64,000 nt of DNA from NCBI RefSeq assembly GCF_002934685.1, contig NZ_NKHL01000107.1:62001-126000 (forward strand), in the 5' to 3' direction. The notes under the pieces were generated by a model. That model had not been told where the DNA came from. It saw nothing but the letters and a program-made list of their open reading frames with translations, and did not search any database. Positions 62,794-64,000 of the stretch are shown here, piece after piece; position 1 is the first letter of the stretch, and each line of letters opens with the position of its first letter. This stretch comes from Pseudomonas bohemica. GTDB lineage: Bacteria > Pseudomonadota > Gammaproteobacteria > Pseudomonadales > Pseudomonadaceae. The position numbers and the translations under genes were made by a program.

Positions 62794-63327
62794 CTACTTC
62801 TTCTTGGCTTCTTTACGACGGACGACTTCGTCCGCGTAACGCACGCCTTTGCCTTTGTATGGCTCTGGACGGCGGAAGTCGCGGATCTCAGCGGCCACTT
62901 GACCAACCAACTGCTTATCGATACCACGGATGAAGATATCGGTTTGGTTGGGGGTCTCAGCGGTGATGCCTGCTGGCAATTCGTAGTCCACTGGGTGCGA
63001 GAAGCCAAGGGCCAGGTTCAGCACCGTGCCTTTTGCTTGCGCTTTGTAACCAACACCGACCAGCTGGAGCTTGCGCTCGAAGCCTTGGCTTACGCCTTGG
63101 ACCATGTTGTTTACCAACGCACGAGTGGTACCGGCCATTGCGCGAGTCTGTTGATCGCCATTGCGAGCAGCGAAACGCAGCTCACCAGCTTCTTCAACGA
63201 TTTCAACGGACGAATGAATGTTCAGGTCCAGAGTGCCCTTGGCACCCTTCACCGAAAGCTGCTGGCCGACGAGTTTGACTTCGACGCCTGCTGGCAACTT
63301 AACGGGGTTCTTAGCTACGCGTGACAT
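62794..63327 (-). CDS. rplF: 50S ribosomal protein L6
   Basis: 177 residues with two similar alpha/beta domains: [20 protein letters not shown] begins the first, and the C-terminal [15 protein letters not shown] and [13 protein letters not shown] are diagnostic. The start MSRVAKNP at 63327 is universal; the longer frame enters rpsH. Confidence 0.98.
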   Translation of the reverse strand: MSRVAKNPVKLPAGVEVKLVGQQLSVKGAKGTLDLNIHSSVEIVEEAGELRFAARNGDQQTRAMAGTTRALVNNMVQGVSQGFERKLQLVGVGYKAQAKGTVLNLALGFSHPVDYELPAGITAETPNQTDIFIRGIDKQLVGQVAAEIRDFRRPEPYKGKGVRYADEVVRRKEAKKK

Positions 63328-63340
63328 GCTTATCCCCCCC

Positions 63341-63733
63341 TTAGAACACAGTGCAAAGCACTTCGCCGCCGACACCGGCAGCGCGCGCAGCACGATCCGT
63401 CATCACACCCTTGTTGGTGGAGACGATAGACACACCGAGACCGCCACGAACTTTTGGCAGATCATCGACGGACTTGTACTGACGCAGGCCTGGACGGCTA
63501 ACGCGCTTGACCTCTTCGATGACCGGACGGCCTTCGAAGTATTTCAGCTCGATAGACAGCAAGGGCTTGGTTTCGCTGCTGATCTGATAACCCGCAATGT
63601 AGCCTTCGTCTTTCAGGACTTTAGCTACAGCCACCTTCAAAGTGGAGGATGGCATGCTTACGACGGGCTTTTCGGCCATCTGGGCATTACGGATACGAGT
63701 TAGCATGTCCGCTAACGGGTCCTGCATACTCAT
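63341..63733 (-). CDS. rpsH: 30S ribosomal protein S8
   Basis: 130 residues: [20 protein letters not shown] at the start and the C-terminal [18 protein letters not shown]. It binds the central domain of 16S rRNA and in E. coli represses the spc operon. The gap upstream to rpsN is unusually long (213 bases). Confidence 0.98.
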   Translation of the reverse strand: MSMQDPLADMLTRIRNAQMAEKPVVSMPSSTLKVAVAKVLKDEGYIAGYQISSETKPLLSIELKYFEGRPVIEEVKRVSRPGLRQYKSVDDLPKVRGGLGVSIVSTNKGVMTDRAARAAGVGGEVLCTVF

Positions 63734-63855
63734 GGGCTAGACGCTCCTAATACAAAATAATTAGCCTTACGGCTACTGCTTGTCGCCACAAAAACTCGGG
63801 CACGTGAGGACACGGGCTCTGGCGAGCCGGCAATTCTAGACGTACGCCGGAAACG

Positions 63856-63881
63856 AATCAAGCCCCAAAAGGGGCTTGATT
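63856..63881 (-). promoter_or_regulatory. Strong hairpin in the rpsN-rpsH gap
   Basis: AATCAAGCCCC-AAAA-GGGGCTTGATT is a perfect 11-bp stem with a four-base loop. On the transcribed strand it is followed by CGTTTCC, so a T-tract is weak. It lies 66 bases past the rpsN stop and 123 bases upstream of rpsH. It might be an attenuator, a processing site or part of a ribosomal-protein-binding leader. The rest of 63734-63946 shows no gene. Confidence 0.6.
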
Positions 63882-63946
63882 TGAATTCAGGTCTCACGCC
63901 GGTCAGTTTCCGAAGATCTCGACCAGCGCGATACGAGAAGTGCGGC

Positions 63947-64000
63947 TTACCAGCTGGCTTTAACCAGACCTGGTACGTCACCACGCATGGCAGCTTCACG
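63947..64000 (-). CDS. rpsN: 30S ribosomal protein S14, C-terminal end only
   Basis: The last 17 codons and stop are visible, reading REAAMRGDVPGLVKASW, the universal end of S14. The rest lies beyond the window. Its place before rpsH is the conserved spc order rplE-rpsN-rpsH. Confidence 0.93.
   Translation of the reverse strand, partial: REAAMRGDVPGLVKASW

Overview
The window looks like a chromosomal segment of a fluorescent-group Pseudomonas. GC content is high. The gene order xseB-ispA-dxs ... ribA ... pgpA-thiL-nusB-ribH-ribBA-ribE-ribD-nrdR ... zinc cluster ... OmpW porin, the block ssb-MFS-uvrA-ferritin-rplQ, and the alpha/spc ribosomal operons all match Pseudomonas chromosomes. Two families of short paired inverted repeats typical of P. 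fluorescens-group REP/REPIN sequences sit between genes. No phage, insertion sequence, CRISPR array or tRNA was seen. All product names come from reading the translated sequence; no database search was possible.

Region 1 (1-11325) is an accessory catabolic island. It holds a short-chain dehydrogenase cut by the window edge, a crotonase-family enzyme, an OprD-type porin, and an operon of a FAD-dependent dehydrogenase with a complete branched-chain-amino-acid-type (Liv) ABC importer. A DMT exporter and a divergent FadR-type GntR regulator complete it. A shared near-palindrome, consensus TCAWTGG-N5-CCAWTGA, lies in front of the crotonase operon, the liv operon, the DMT gene and the regulator gene, so these probably form one regulon for uptake and CoA-dependent breakdown of an unidentified organic acid. 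This is the best candidate here for an undescribed system. A frameshifted remnant of an MFS carrier follows the regulator.

Region 2 (11763-20009) carries small catabolic units, each beside a LysR regulator: a maleate isomerase, a sugar-acid pathway pair resembling Caulobacter XylX and XylD, and a quinone-oxidoreductase-like MDR enzyme.

Region 3 (20166-36709) is core metabolism. It contains isoprenoid precursor genes (xseB, ispA, dxs), a BtuB-like receptor facing a BtuF-like binding protein, riboflavin synthesis (stand-alone ribA; ribD, ribE, ribBA, ribH) with nrdR, nusB, thiL and pgpA, then a lipoprotein, a methyltransferase and a thioredoxin-TPR chaperone. The RibBA GTP-cyclohydrolase domain has lost its zinc ligands, which fits the presence of a separate intact RibA.

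Region 4 (36842-42813) is a probable zinc-starvation operon (histidine-rich periplasmic protein, ABC ATPase, permease, DUF3299 protein) behind a Zur-like site, then an OmpW/OprG porin with an Anr/FNR-like box and two nucleotide-sugar epimerase-type genes.

Region 5 (43118-56577) holds the Lhr helicase, a large MscS-type channel, a TetR regulator with a palindromic operator next to a DUF1348 gene, ssb, a YajR-like MFS transporter, uvrA, and a ferritin that lacks the haem methionine.

Region 6 (56838-64000) is the end of the spc operon and the alpha operon, on the minus strand: rpsN (partial), rpsH, rplF, rplR, rpsE, rpmD, rplO, secY, rpmJ, rpsM, rpsK, rpsD, rpoA and rplQ. Hairpins lie between rpsN and rpsH, between rpmJ and rpsM, and after rplQ.
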